Counted from the stretch's first letter, positions 8,635 through 18,465 are shown. The stretch: DNA of 64,000 nt from Verrucomicrobiales bacterium (GCA_016793885.1 JAEUHE010000012.1:1-64000), one strand, 5' to 3'. Made by a program: numbers and translations. The notes: generated from the sequence alone by a model not told the origin.

Positions 8635-10386
8635 GTGTCATTTTTATCGCTAAAGAACTTAATCTCGGAAGTTACCCAGTCCACTCCGGACCAGGTGGAC
8701 GCGTGGAGTAAGGCGTGGCGAGTGGCGGCTGAGAACGGAGGCCAGGAGTCGCTCATCGAGTTTATCGCGCGCGAGTGCGGCCGATCCGAGGAAACCTTCC
8801 TGCAGGAGCTGGCCAAGCGACTCAACTGGCCCTTTCTGGAGCTGCGATCGCTTTCAATTCCGACGGAGGCTCGAAATCGGATTTCGACCAAGGTGGCCTT
8901 TCAGTATTCGGTCATCCCGGCTAACGTGGTCGATGGCCAGCTTCAGGTTGCCGTCAGCAACCCGTTTGATCCCTCGATGATCAACTCGGTGCAGTTCGAT
9001 GCTCGATCACCGGTTCAGTTCGCTTTGGCGCCCCGAGCGGAAATCGATAAGGCGCTGAAGAAGTACTATGGCGTTGGCGCCGAGACTTTGGATGAGCTTT
9101 CCAAGGACGAGCCCATGGAGCTGGTGGTGGCGGAGGACAAGGAAATCACCGAAGGCGATCAGGAAGCCAGCGTCATCAAGTTCGTTAACCAGATCGTCTG
9201 GGAGGCCTTCAAGGACCGCGCAACGGATATTCATTTTGAGCCTGCGGAGGATGAGCTGCGAATCCGGTATCGCATTGACGGCATTTTGCATCAGACCCCG
9301 ATGCCCCCGCAGCTGAAGCACTATCAGTCCTCCATCATCTCCCGCATCAAGGTCATGGCCGGGATGAACATCGCCGAGAAGCGGCTCCCGCAGGACGGAC
9401 GCATTAATGTTCGCATCAAGGGCGAGGAGATCGACATCCGCGTTTCCACCGTTCCCACGGTGTATGGTGAAAGCGTGTCGTTGCGGTTGCTGACCCGCGG
9501 AAAGATCTTCTTTGGCCTGGAGAAGCTCGGATTTGGTGGGGAGGAGGAGGCGGCGCTCCGGGAGATTATTGTGAAGCCACACGGCATCATGTTGGTGACC
9601 GGGCCTACTGGCTCGGGAAAGTCCACCTCTCTGTATGCCTTCCTCAGCACCATCAACTCAGTGACCAAGCGGATCATCACGATTGAGGAGCCGGTTGAGT
9701 ATGAGTTGAAGGGCATCAACCAGATCGCCGTGCGATCCGACATCGGACTGACCTTTGCCGTGGGCCTGCGGCACATTCTGCGGCAGGATCCGAACGTGAT
9801 CATGGTTGGGGAAATTCGCGACTTGGAGACGGCGGAAATTGCCATTCGCGCCGCGCTGACCGGTCACTTGGTTTTTAGCACTCTGCACACGAATGACGCC
9901 CCGAGTGCCTTCACCCGGCTGATTGACATGGGGATCGAGCCGTTCCTGGTGGCGTCCTCGGTCGAGGCAGTGATGGCCCAACGTCTGGTTCGGCGGATTT
10001 GTCCCAAGTGCAAAGTGGAGCAGAAGGTGGAGCGAGACTATTTGGTGAAAGCGGGGTTTCCAGAGGCAGGTATGGCACAGGCGAAATTCTGGAAGGGAAC
10101 CGGTTGCGAAGAGTGTCGGCAGCTGGGGTATCAGGGTCGCGAGGGCATTCACGAGCTGATGGTCATGAATGATGCACTGCGGCCGTTGATTCTGAACCGG
10201 TCCGCTGCGTCGACCATTGCGGCCAAAGCGATGGATTATGGAATGAAAACGTTGCGAACAGATGGATGGAAGAAGGCCTTGGCGGGCATCACCACCATCG
10301 AGGAAGTGCTTCGCGTGACGCAGAGCGAGGAGCATATGCGCTCGCTCGTTGAAGAGGAAAAAACTGACAAGTGGGCAAAGGCGTAA
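8635..10386 (+). CDS. Type II secretion/type IV pilus assembly ATPase (GspE/PilB)
   Basis: Cytoplasmic hexameric ATPase of 583 residues that powers pseudopilin assembly. An N-terminal MshEN/GspE-N domain (residues about 20-150) precedes the ATPase. Walker A (GPTGSGKS) is near residue 323, the Asp box and Walker B (MVGEIRDLETAEIA) near 388, the His box (FSTLHTNDA) follows, and a four-cysteine zinc site (CPKC near 456, CEEC near 491) marks a PilB/GspE assembly ATPase rather than PilT. It starts with GTG at 8635, with no obvious Shine-Dalgarno. It is the first gene of a four- or five-gene operon and overlaps the next gene by 16 bp. Confidence 0.93.
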   Translation: MSFLSLKNLISEVTQSTPDQVDAWSKAWRVAAENGGQESLIEFIARECGRSEETFLQELAKRLNWPFLELRSLSIPTEARNRISTKVAFQYSVIPANVVDGQLQVAVSNPFDPSMINSVQFDARSPVQFALAPRAEIDKALKKYYGVGAETLDELSKDEPMELVVAEDKEITEGDQEASVIKFVNQIVWEAFKDRATDIHFEPAEDELRIRYRIDGILHQTPMPPQLKHYQSSIISRIKVMAGMNIAEKRLPQDGRINVRIKGEEIDIRVSTVPTVYGESVSLRLLTRGKIFFGLEKLGFGGEEEAALREIIVKPHGIMLVTGPTGSGKSTSLYAFLSTINSVTKRIITIEEPVEYELKGINQIAVRSDIGLTFAVGLRHILRQDPNVIMVGEIRDLETAEIAIRAALTGHLVFSTLHTNDAPSAFTRLIDMGIEPFLVASSVEAVMAQRLVRRICPKCKVEQKVERDYLVKAGFPEAGMAQAKFWKGTGCEECRQLGYQGREGIHELMVMNDALRPLILNRSAASTIAAKAMDYGMKTLRTDGWKKALAGITTIEEVLRVTQSEEHMRSLVEEEKTDKWAKA

Positions 10387-11771
10387 ACAAACCGCGCTGG
10401 CAGGCGTGCAATGTCATGGGGCTGAGCCCGACCGGGCCGCGTCTTTGGCAGGCGAGTCTCGCTGGAGGCAAAGTGACCCTGAGTCGCGAGGAGCCGCTGG
10501 AGGCGGCTGCGGCCACGGATCTGAAGCTGATTGCGAAGGATTGGAACGAGCTGGTTCGTCCTCGCCTCAACCTCGCCGTTCTCTCGCCGTCCCAGGTCTT
10601 CGTTCGCGTGGTTCATCTGCCCAAGGCGGAGGATCCGGCGGAGACTCATTCGATGCTCGAGTTTCAGCTCGAGAAGCTTTCTCCGCTGCCGGTCCCTCAG
10701 ATTGTCTGGACCTACGAGTTGGTGCCCTCGCGTGGGTTGAGCGAAAACCAGACCGTGATTTTGGTGGTGGTGGCCCGGCAGTTGGTCGAGGAGTTGCTCG
10801 GAAAGCTGGAGGGGTTTGGCTATCTCGCGGACCGGATCGAGCTTCCGTTCATCGATCAGTTGCTGGCACTGGAGATCAGTCGGGATTGCGCGCTGCTGTT
10901 TCCGATCACCATTGAGGACGGTTCCCAGTCGTTCTGGGTCGCGTGGTGGTATGGGGGCACTCTGCAGAGCATTGGGCAGATCCATCTGCCGGCCGAGGGG
11001 AATTTCGGCGAAGCTCTCAAATCTCAGCTCGGACAGATGGCGTGGGCGGGCGAATTGGAGGGCTGGCTCACGACTCTGCCGCGCTACTATCTGGTCGCGG
11101 AGGCCGTTGTCGGCCAAGCGTTGCTCGCGCGCCTGGAAGGTCATTTCGATCCTCCTATCGAGATGGTGCCCGCCGCTCCGGAAAAGACTCTCGCCGGCTT
11201 GACCGCCCGCCGCGCGATTCAAGGGAACGTCCGAGCCGGCCTCCTGCCACCGGAGTATGCGGCCAAGTATCGACAGCTCTTCGTCGACAAGCTCTGGATG
11301 CAGGGCCTGTTCGGTTTGGTGGCGGCCTATCTCTTCGCCATTCTGATTTATTTCGCGATCGTGGCGTACATGCGCTTTGACCTGGATTCGGTAGCCACGC
11401 AGGAGCGCGCTCAGGGCATTGCTTATACCAATGCGCTGCGACTGCGCGATCAGGTCCGGGTTCTGCAGGATCAGGTGAACCTGCAGTTCGCGGCGTTGAA
11501 CTGTTATGCTGCGGTGTCCACCAACCTGCCGGCCGAACTTTCCCTGGACTCCATGATCTTCGATCGTGGCGCCAAGCTGACTGTCAATGGCAGCGGGGGC
11601 GCTGAAGCGGGGAACCGGGTCTTTGATTTTGTGGAGCTGCTGAAGAAGGCACGGGTGGCCGATCAGCCATTGTTCGGGCCCATCGCCGGGCCGACCATCA
11701 CCGTGAAGCAGGGTGGGCAGCAGATCTCGTGGAGCATGATCTGTGATATTCGGAGGCCAGATCTCGAATGA
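10371..11771 (+). CDS. PilM-PilN/GspL-like assembly platform protein
   Basis: A 466-residue protein combining a cytoplasmic actin-like domain (residues about 15-290, with VFVRVVHLPKAED and MLEFQLEKLSPLP typical of PilM/GspL), one transmembrane helix (about 308-332, LFGLVAAYLFAILIYFAIVAYM) and a periplasmic coiled-coil plus small domain like PilN or the GspL C-terminus. It links the ATPase to the inner-membrane platform. GTG start overlapping the ATPase gene by 16 bp; the next gene overlaps by 4 bp (ATGA). Whether the system is a true type II secretion system or a type IV pilus cannot be settled from these genes. Confidence 0.75.
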   Translation: MGKGVNKPRWQACNVMGLSPTGPRLWQASLAGGKVTLSREEPLEAAAATDLKLIAKDWNELVRPRLNLAVLSPSQVFVRVVHLPKAEDPAETHSMLEFQLEKLSPLPVPQIVWTYELVPSRGLSENQTVILVVVARQLVEELLGKLEGFGYLADRIELPFIDQLLALEISRDCALLFPITIEDGSQSFWVAWWYGGTLQSIGQIHLPAEGNFGEALKSQLGQMAWAGELEGWLTTLPRYYLVAEAVVGQALLARLEGHFDPPIEMVPAAPEKTLAGLTARRAIQGNVRAGLLPPEYAAKYRQLFVDKLWMQGLFGLVAAYLFAILIYFAIVAYMRFDLDSVATQERAQGIAYTNALRLRDQVRVLQDQVNLQFAALNCYAAVSTNLPAELSLDSMIFDRGAKLTVNGSGGAEAGNRVFDFVELLKKARVADQPLFGPIAGPTITVKQGGQQISWSMICDIRRPDLE

Positions 11772-12502
11772 TCTCGTATCTCGACAAGATGAATCTGCGT
11801 CCCGCTGAAAAGCGGCTGGTGGTGTTTGCCGCCATCGCAGTGTTTGTGGTGGTGAATCTCATCTTTGTAGTGCCGAGTTTCGGGGAGTGGGGCCGCATCG
11901 AGCAGCAGATCAAGGATTCGCGCGTGCAGCTCGACAAATATGCCGTGGAGGTTCGCAAGCATCCGGTCTATGCCAAGGAGTTGGAGCGGCTGCGGAAGAT
12001 TGGGCAGGCGGTGCCTTCGGAGGATCAGGCGTTGGACGTGGTCAAGACCGTGAGTTCTGAAGCCGCACGAGCGCATCTCGCCATTCAAAACATCTCGGGT
12101 CGCGGGGGAGCCACTGGTAAAACCAACCTGTTTTTTGAAGAGCGAACTGCCAGCGCCACCATGAACGGATCGGAAGAACAGCTGGTGGATTTCCTCTACT
12201 ATCTCGGCAAGAGCGATTCGCTCATTCGGGTGCGGGCCATGAACCTGACTCCCGATCCGGCTCGGATGCGATTGAACGTCAACTTTACCTTTGTCGCGAG
12301 CTATCAAAAGGTTCCCGCTTCCCGCGCGGCCGCCCAAGCGAAGTCGGCTGCGGCCGCCACCGCCACGACTGCCACGACCGCCACCGCTACGTCACAGGTG
12401 ACAGCTCCCGTCGCCTCTCCCTTTAAGGCGCCCCCGACCTATCCCAAGACGAATCGGCCGACGCGTCTCACGACCAACCAGGCGATTGCTCCACGCAAAT
12501 GA
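11768..12502 (+). CDS. PilO/GspM-like inner-membrane protein
   Basis: A 244-residue bitopic protein: short cytoplasmic N-terminus, one membrane span (residues about 19-38, LVVFAAIAVFVVVNLIFVVPSF), a coiled-coil (about 43-90) and a ferredoxin-like periplasmic domain (about 90-180), as in PilO and GspM. The tail (about 185-244) is low complexity, Ala/Thr-rich. It overlaps both neighbours by four bases, indicating translational coupling. It probably pairs with the preceding protein in the assembly platform. Confidence 0.72.
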   Translation: MISYLDKMNLRPAEKRLVVFAAIAVFVVVNLIFVVPSFGEWGRIEQQIKDSRVQLDKYAVEVRKHPVYAKELERLRKIGQAVPSEDQALDVVKTVSSEAARAHLAIQNISGRGGATGKTNLFFEERTASATMNGSEEQLVDFLYYLGKSDSLIRVRAMNLTPDPARMRLNVNFTFVASYQKVPASRAAAQAKSAAAATATTATTATATSQVTAPVASPFKAPPTYPKTNRPTRLTTNQAIAPRK

Positions 12503-15084
12503 AGACCTTGTACCGCGCCATGGACGCCCGCCATTCAACAACCCCCAGCCACTTTGTGAGAAACCTCTCCTGCTTCCTTCTGGCTTGTGCCTTGGCGCTC
12601 ACCGCGACGGGCCAAGATCAAACTCCGGACCAGCCGGCGCCGGCGCCTGCGCCGGCAGCTGCGGATGCGGATGCGGATCCCGCTCCGGTCGTGCCACCAG
12701 CTGCTCCGGCCGTGTCGCCGCCGCCCGCGCCGGTGGCACCGTCACCTCGAATTCCGCTTCCCCCTCCCACCGCGGGACTGAGCAAGTTCACCAATTCATT
12801 GCGCAACGCGGTGAATACGGCAGCGGCCACCAACCGTCCTTCTCTGCCCGCGTTTCCGGCTTTGCCCACGCCGCGTCCGCGAACCAATGCGGCATCGGTC
12901 CGTCCCTTGGGCGGTGTTCCTGGCCAGACTACCATTGCGGCTCCGGCGACGCCGGTCAACCCGGGGGCGGTCCCGCCTGGGGTGGCGGGTCAGGTGAATC
13001 CGGCGGTGGCCGGCGGTAATCCCGCGGGAGGCGCCGCTGGCGCCACACCCCCTCCAGTCAAGCCGGTCTTCGATCCTTCTGCGACCAACGATCCCAACGA
13101 GCTGGTGACCGTTGAGATGAACGACATGGACATGCAGAGCGTGATCGAGCTCTATCAAAGCTTCAGTGGAAAAACGGTGCTGCGACCTGCGAACCTTAAT
13201 TTTCCGAAGCTTACCATTCACCCGCCCGGGCCTCTGACCCGGAAGGAGGCGCTTGAGGCGCTCGACAGCATTTTGGCGCTGAACCAGATCAGCATGGTTC
13301 CGCAAGGCGACAAGTTTGTGAAGGCGCTGCAGAGCAACCAAGCGTTGCAGTCCGGAACCGTGTTCTACGAGGGGGATCCCAACCAGCTTCCTGAAGCGGG
13401 TGTGTATGTGCAGTACGTGGCCAAGTTTGAGTTTATCGACCCGGAAAGCTTGAACACCCTGCTCAGCCAGTTTGCCTCGGCGAGCGGGAAAAACATCATC
13501 ATTCCAAATACTCAAAACATCGTGCTGCGCGATTTCTCCGAGAACGTGAAGCGGATGCTGGAGGTGTTGCGGAAGGTCGATGTGGACACGCCGCGAGATT
13601 ACGATCCGGTGGTCATTCCCATGAAGTATGCCCTGGCGAGCGACATCGCCAACGTCCTCTCCTCCTTGAGCCAGGGCGGTGGCGGTGGCGGGGTCTCGAT
13701 TGGCGCCGGCGGCGGCCGTTCGGGGGGCGGTGGGAGTCGGGGTGGCGGCATCGGAGGAGGTGGGTTTGGCGGAGGCAGCGTCGGAGGATTCGGCGGGTCG
13801 CGCAGCGGCAGCTCGATTGGAAACCGCAGCTATGGCGGCGGCATCGGGAACAACTACGGCGGTGGCTACAACAACTATCAGAACGGGAGTGCGGTTCCAG
13901 TGGATGGTTTTCTGCCGCAGAGCGGCACGACGGTGCCCTTGGACGCCAACTTCTTTGACCCTCTCCAAGCAGCAGTCAATCCGGTGGCGCCCGGAGCTAC
14001 CGCGGGGGGGGCGGGACGTGGGTCCTTCAACAATCGGCTCAACCAGATCCGCAATGCCGCGGGCGGCGGCAAAGAGGACATCTATGTTCTGGGGCAAGCC
14101 AAGATCATCGCTGATGAACGCACCAACTCACTCCTCATTTTCGCCAGCAAGCAAGATTTGGCGAGTATCTCGAACATCATCGAAAAGCTGGATGTGGTGC
14201 TGGCGCAGGTTCTGATCGAGGCTCTCGTCATGGAGGTCTCGCTGAATGACAGTCTGGAGTATGGGGTGAGTTACATCCAGCGTCCGAAGACCACGGGACG
14301 CTTCACTGGCGCGGGCGGCGTCAACAATGGGCAATCGATTGGCGATGCGACCTCGGCCACCAACCTGCTGAACCTGGGCAATGCCTTCAGCTACTTTGGC
14401 AAGTGGGGCGGCGACTTCGATGTGGCGGCGCGGGCAGCGGCGACCGACAGCCGGGCGAACATCCTCTCCCGTCCGCGCATCCAGACATCGCACGCGGTGC
14501 AAGCCGACATCTTCGTCGGTGAAACCCGCCCCTATCCCACATCGGCCGGAACTTCTGGCGGGATTTACAATTACGGACCCCAGATCCAGCAGCTCCAGAT
14601 TGGTATCACGCTATCGGTGTTTCCCCTCATCAACCCGGACGGGTTGGTGGTGATGGAAATTCGTCAACGAGTTCAGAGCTTCAAGGGCAGCGTTCGGATT
14701 GAGCAGATTGGCGACGTCCCGATCACCACCGAGCGCGAAGCGAACGCCACCGTGGCGGTGCGCGACCGTGAGACCGTCATGCTGGGAGGATTCGTGAATG
14801 CCAACAAGGAGAAGGGCCGAAGCGGCGTGCCGCTGCTCAAGGATATCCCGCTGCTGGGGGCTCTGTTCCGGAGCAACTCTGACAAATCGGATCGCACCGA
14901 GCTGATTGTCCTGATTCGTCCGACGGTGTTGCCTACTCCGACCGACGCTGCTGACATCGCGATCGAGGAAAAGGCGAAGTTGCCAGGTGTGACTTTGGCG
15001 GAGGAAGAGTTTGATCGCGAAGAATCCAAGCGGTTTGAGGAAGCGCGCAAAGAGTTGAAACGGCGTGAAAAGAAGCGCCGCTGA
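12499..15084 (+). CDS. Secretin GspD/PilQ family
   Basis: Outer-membrane secretin, 861 residues. Signal peptide (residues about 23-40, SCFLLACALALTATG) followed by a Pro/Ala-rich linker to about 190; N-domain repeats (VTVEMNDMDMQSVIELYQ, then FEFIDPESLNTLLSQFA and VIPMKYALASDIANVLSSL); a Gly/Ser/Asn-rich insert at about 393-460; a further N-type repeat (VLGQAKIIADERTNSLLI); and the C-terminal secretin barrel with VPLLKDIPLLGALFRS and ELIVLIRPTVLP. The Gly-rich insert interrupts an N-domain loop and is far longer than usual. It overlaps the PilO-like gene by 4 bp. The charged tail (EEARKELKRREKKRR) is unusual and could bind a pilotin or the cell wall. Confidence 0.9.
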   Translation: MKTLYRAMDARHSTTPSHFVRNLSCFLLACALALTATGQDQTPDQPAPAPAPAAADADADPAPVVPPAAPAVSPPPAPVAPSPRIPLPPPTAGLSKFTNSLRNAVNTAAATNRPSLPAFPALPTPRPRTNAASVRPLGGVPGQTTIAAPATPVNPGAVPPGVAGQVNPAVAGGNPAGGAAGATPPPVKPVFDPSATNDPNELVTVEMNDMDMQSVIELYQSFSGKTVLRPANLNFPKLTIHPPGPLTRKEALEALDSILALNQISMVPQGDKFVKALQSNQALQSGTVFYEGDPNQLPEAGVYVQYVAKFEFIDPESLNTLLSQFASASGKNIIIPNTQNIVLRDFSENVKRMLEVLRKVDVDTPRDYDPVVIPMKYALASDIANVLSSLSQGGGGGGVSIGAGGGRSGGGGSRGGGIGGGGFGGGSVGGFGGSRSGSSIGNRSYGGGIGNNYGGGYNNYQNGSAVPVDGFLPQSGTTVPLDANFFDPLQAAVNPVAPGATAGGAGRGSFNNRLNQIRNAAGGGKEDIYVLGQAKIIADERTNSLLIFASKQDLASISNIIEKLDVVLAQVLIEALVMEVSLNDSLEYGVSYIQRPKTTGRFTGAGGVNNGQSIGDATSATNLLNLGNAFSYFGKWGGDFDVAARAAATDSRANILSRPRIQTSHAVQADIFVGETRPYPTSAGTSGGIYNYGPQIQQLQIGITLSVFPLINPDGLVVMEIRQRVQSFKGSVRIEQIGDVPITTEREANATVAVRDRETVMLGGFVNANKEKGRSGVPLLKDIPLLGALFRSNSDKSDRTELIVLIRPTVLPTPTDAADIAIEEKAKLPGVTLAEEEFDREESKRFEEARKELKRREKKRR

Positions 15085-15095
15085 GCGATGTCCTT

Positions 15096-16508
15096 ATGTC
15101 CCATTCCACGCCGCATTCACACGAGCGGAAGCATGCCTTCCGATTCTTGAATGGCCGTGAGCGGGAGGGGTTGGCGGTGTGGAGCCGGCGTGGGGTGCTG
15201 AAGGCAAGCCTGGCGGGACTGGCAGGGCTGACCCTTCCGGGATTGCTCCAGCTTCGCGCCCGTGCGGCGGAGGAGAATCAGCCAGGCGCGCTGCGGAAAT
15301 CGAAGGCGGTGATCCTGCTATGGATGACCGGTGGTCCTTCCCACATTGATACCTGGGACGTGAAGCCCGGAATGCCTTCCGAGATTCGCGGTCCCTTCAA
15401 GGATATTCCCACCAAGCTCCCTGGGGTTCATCTCTGTGAATACTACCCCAAGCAGGCGGCTATGCTGGATCAGTTCACGCTGATCCGATCGGTCGACTGT
15501 CGGGAGAGCAACCATGAGCCGAACATGGTGATGCAGACGGCGAATCTCGCTGCTGAGCCGCGTCTCAACCCACGCGGCCATCTTTATCCGGCGATCGGTT
15601 CGTTGGTGGCGAAGATGCACGGGGCGAACGACCCCAGTGTGCCGCCCTACGTGGTGCTGAATTTAAAGGACCGATCGCATGTCGCGTGGGGTGGCTATGC
15701 CGGGCAGCAGCACGATCCGTTCAACGGAGCGAATGTGGATCAGTTGTTCAAGCTGCCGGCGGGGCTGACTTTGGACCGGCTGCGATCGCGTCAGAGCCTG
15801 GCGCAGCAGATGAATCAGGTGCGACACGATCTGGATGCCAGCGGCCAGATGGAAGCGATGGATCGCTTTACCGCTAAGGCGTTCGACATCGTCGCCGGTG
15901 GGCGCGCCCAGGCGGCGTTCGATCTCAGCCGGGAACCGGCGAAAGTCTTGGAACGCTATGGCAGTCATGCTTGGTGCCGACAGGCCTTGTTGGCCCGCCG
16001 GTTGGTCGAGGCGGGATCCAGCTTTGTCACGATTGACCTCAGCAACCATTCGGCCTCCGGAACTTGGGATACCCATGGCGACAACATTCCGCCGTATGGA
16101 GGCATCTGGAACGGGCTTCGTCCGTTGCTTCCAACCTTCGATCATCTAGTCACGACGTTGGTGAGCGACTTGAAGGACCGGGGTCTGCTGGAAGACACAC
16201 TGGTGATCGCCATGGGAGAGTTCGGTCGGACGCCTACGTTGGGCACCCAAGGTAGCTCGGATGGAAGGGACCATTGGCCCTACGTGATGTCGATGCTGAT
16301 GGCGGGCGGCGGATTTCGTCATGGTCAGGTCATTGGGGCCAGCTCACGAGACGGCGGTGAGATTGCTGAGCGTCCGGTGACCCCCGGGGACATCGCTGCC
16401 ACCATCTACCGCCATTTCGGAATTTCCCACGATTCGACCTACCTTGACCACGGGGGACGTCCGATGCGGTTCGTCGAACAAGGCGAACCCATCCGCGAAT
16501 TGCTCTGA
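15096..16508 (+). CDS. DUF1501 Tat-exported protein, secretion-operon linked
   Basis: A 470-residue protein of the DUF1501 family (alkaline phosphatase/sulfatase-like fold), exported by Tat: SRRGVLKASLAGLAGLTLPGLL with the twin arginines at 31-32. Family motifs include ILLWMTGGPSHIDTWDVKPG, the WDTHGDNIP segment and MGEFGRTPTLG, which line the putative metal site. It begins 11 bp after the secretin stop and is likely co-transcribed with it. DUF1501 genes usually pair with DUF1549/DUF1553 genes; here the partner is absent, so this copy may serve, or be a substrate of, the secretion system. Enzymatic activity is not established. Confidence 0.85.
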   Translation: MSHSTPHSHERKHAFRFLNGREREGLAVWSRRGVLKASLAGLAGLTLPGLLQLRARAAEENQPGALRKSKAVILLWMTGGPSHIDTWDVKPGMPSEIRGPFKDIPTKLPGVHLCEYYPKQAAMLDQFTLIRSVDCRESNHEPNMVMQTANLAAEPRLNPRGHLYPAIGSLVAKMHGANDPSVPPYVVLNLKDRSHVAWGGYAGQQHDPFNGANVDQLFKLPAGLTLDRLRSRQSLAQQMNQVRHDLDASGQMEAMDRFTAKAFDIVAGGRAQAAFDLSREPAKVLERYGSHAWCRQALLARRLVEAGSSFVTIDLSNHSASGTWDTHGDNIPPYGGIWNGLRPLLPTFDHLVTTLVSDLKDRGLLEDTLVIAMGEFGRTPTLGTQGSSDGRDHWPYVMSMLMAGGGFRHGQVIGASSRDGGEIAERPVTPGDIAATIYRHFGISHDSTYLDHGGRPMRFVEQGEPIRELL

Positions 16509-16738
16509 GGGAAGGGGGAAAGACGTTGTTGCCCGCGGACCACACAGATCACACGGAGGAAAACTCGCTTCAGACAGGAAAAGAACTTGTTGTGCTTTCT
16601 CTGCACTTTCGGCCCGGCCAGGTTTTCATCCGTTCGTTAGCTTTGTGGCTGTCAGCGGGCTTCGTGTGAAACCATCTGGCACCCGCTGCGCTCGGGGCTG
16701 GGAAATCGTGCAGGAACAGAGGACGCTGCAACAGAGTG

Positions 16739-16755
16739 TGGGCCACGCTGGCCCA
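16739..16755 (-). terminator. Hairpin in spacer between convergent genes
   Basis: The 262-bp spacer 16509-16770 contains no credible gene. A perfect 7-bp stem with a 3-base loop (TGGGCCA-CGC-TGGCCCA) lies 15 bases past the stop of the PPC-domain gene. There is no T-tract, so terminator function is only suggested by position between two converging genes. Confidence 0.35.
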
Positions 16756-16770
16756 TTCCCGTGCTGATTC

Positions 16771-18456
16771 TCACGGCTTGGCGGTCGGGAGCGGGAGCAC
16801 AGTGAGCCAAAGGCGGTCGACGCTTTCGACTAACAGTTTATGAAAACCATTGGGCACCCCGTTGTCGGTGCCGGTGGCCACGATGCTAAACCGGGCCGTG
16901 TGCTCCGCACCGCTTTTATCCTCGATTCCGATAACCTGAAATTCCCCGCTCGCCGGTTTGGCATCTTTGGCTGCCACCAGTTTGAGTTTAAATTCCCCAG
17001 CCTTTTCCGGAGTGGGCACGGGCTCGCAGGTCAACCCGGACGGAAGTCCACGCAGGCTTGTCTTGAGCACGCGTGTGTCTCCATTGAGACGTTTGAGCGT
17101 GACCGGAATTTCGTTGGTCTCCCCGGCCTTGATCGTGAACGCATGGGCAGCCACGGATAGCGCAATCCCCGGTGTTCGTCGTTCCAGGCTGAGTCGATAG
17201 AGGCAGTCCGAATTTCCGCGGCGCAGGAGGTTTCCCACCACCGCTTGGTAGGAACCGGTCTCGGGCGCTGCCCACTCGATAGCGGGGTCGGCGTTGGATC
17301 CGTCGTCGGACCGGGTGAGTTCCTTGCCCGCCTGGTCTTCTAAGCGCAACCAAGGATCCATCGGAAAGCCCAAGGAGGCTGACCGGACCTGGAATTCGAG
17401 CTGATCGCCCTTTTGGGCCTGAAAAAGGTAGCGATCGACATCCCCCGGGCTGGAGATGGTTCCGGTGATGGCGCTCGGCAGGGTTACCGCAGAGGCCTGG
17501 GCGAGGTTGTCGTTGGGTTCCTCTTCCAGCATTTCAGAGCCTTGCCCAACCCGAACTGCAATCGGGTTTTCGATGCCCGGGAATTGGATGACTTGGATGG
17601 CGTTACCTGGCGCGCAAGCCAGCCCGCTCAGTTCCATCCAGAGTTCCTGGCCCGCGGGGAAGTTCCATCCGACGCCACGGAGCTTTGCGGCTTGGCCGCA
17701 AGGTATTCCCAGCGGAAGGGTATGATGGACGAACGCGCCTCCGGAGACTAGCAAGCGATATACGGAGGAGGAGCTGCCGGCGAACCGAACGTCGGAACCA
17801 GCGGGATAGGGGAAGCCGAACACCTGCAGGATATAGGTGCCGGCGGTCTTGGCCGTCCAGGCGATGAAGGGATCAAAGGTTTTGCCATCGTCGTGATTGA
17901 GGGCCACTTGAACCCCTTTCGAATCGATGATCCGCAGCACGGCATCGATAGGCGACGCCAGGACGAAGGCTTCGATGAAGGCGATTACTGTTTGGTTCTC
18001 GCGAAGCTCGATGGAGTAGGAGTCGACATCCCCGCTCTTATCGAGCCTACCGTTGATGGCCGCCGGCAGTTGGGAAACTCTCTGAGGCTTCTTGAAGTGG
18101 TCGTTTGGTTCCGTTTCCGGGGTCTGTGGCTGGGAGGTGGTCACCAACACTCGGATCGGACTTGCGCCTTCGTCGTTGAAGAGGCGTATCGCATGAGCTG
18201 CTGGCGGCAGGTTGGCGTCGACATGGATCGAGAGCAGTCCCGAGTTGGTGAGCGGCTGGATGTGAATGCCTGGCGAGTCGACCCAAACTTTGGGAGGCCA
18301 CGGATCCACCTTGCCGATGACATTCACCTGTTGAGTGGTGCCGGCCTGGATCGCGACGGGATAGAGATGATCGAGGGCAGGGGGAGCTGCGGTTGCGCTG
18401 AGAAGGGCGGCGAGGTAGAGGCCGCCCATTTGGCGCCATTGTTTTGCGCGAGCCAT
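16771..18456 (-). CDS. Secreted protein with bacterial pre-peptidase C-terminal (PPC) domains
   Basis: A 561-residue exported protein with an N-terminal signal (GGLYLAALLSATAAP). Two PPC-type beta-sandwich domains are visible, each opening with EPNDH/EPNDN and continuing INGRLDKSGDVDSYSIEL or ITGTISSPGDVDRYLFQA. A C-terminal Ig-like/NPCBM-like region (FTIKAGETNEIPVTLKRL) follows. Such proteins are commonly encoded beside DUF1501 or DUF1549/1553 genes in planctomycetes and verrucomicrobia. It lies just downstream of a DUF1501 gene on the same strand, separated almost wholly by a GATTAC repeat. ATG at 18456 is used; a GTG at 18459 is adjacent. No catalytic domain is seen. Confidence 0.75.
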   Translation of the reverse strand: MARAKQWRQMGGLYLAALLSATAAPPALDHLYPVAIQAGTTQQVNVIGKVDPWPPKVWVDSPGIHIQPLTNSGLLSIHVDANLPPAAHAIRLFNDEGASPIRVLVTTSQPQTPETEPNDHFKKPQRVSQLPAAINGRLDKSGDVDSYSIELRENQTVIAFIEAFVLASPIDAVLRIIDSKGVQVALNHDDGKTFDPFIAWTAKTAGTYILQVFGFPYPAGSDVRFAGSSSSVYRLLVSGGAFVHHTLPLGIPCGQAAKLRGVGWNFPAGQELWMELSGLACAPGNAIQVIQFPGIENPIAVRVGQGSEMLEEEPNDNLAQASAVTLPSAITGTISSPGDVDRYLFQAQKGDQLEFQVRSASLGFPMDPWLRLEDQAGKELTRSDDGSNADPAIEWAAPETGSYQAVVGNLLRRGNSDCLYRLSLERRTPGIALSVAAHAFTIKAGETNEIPVTLKRLNGDTRVLKTSLRGLPSGLTCEPVPTPEKAGEFKLKLVAAKDAKPASGEFQVIGIEDKSGAEHTARFSIVATGTDNGVPNGFHKLLVESVDRLWLTVLPLPTAKP

Positions 18457-18465
18457 CACGATCGC

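Noticed and set aside
12796-14097. 433-codon open frame opposite the secretin
   Set aside because: Antisense to a Gly/Pro-rich coding region with no independent start or family features.
16677-16691. Possible sigma-54 element TGGCACCCGCTGCGC
   Set aside because: The -12 half lacks TTGC and there is no gene downstream on the plus strand.
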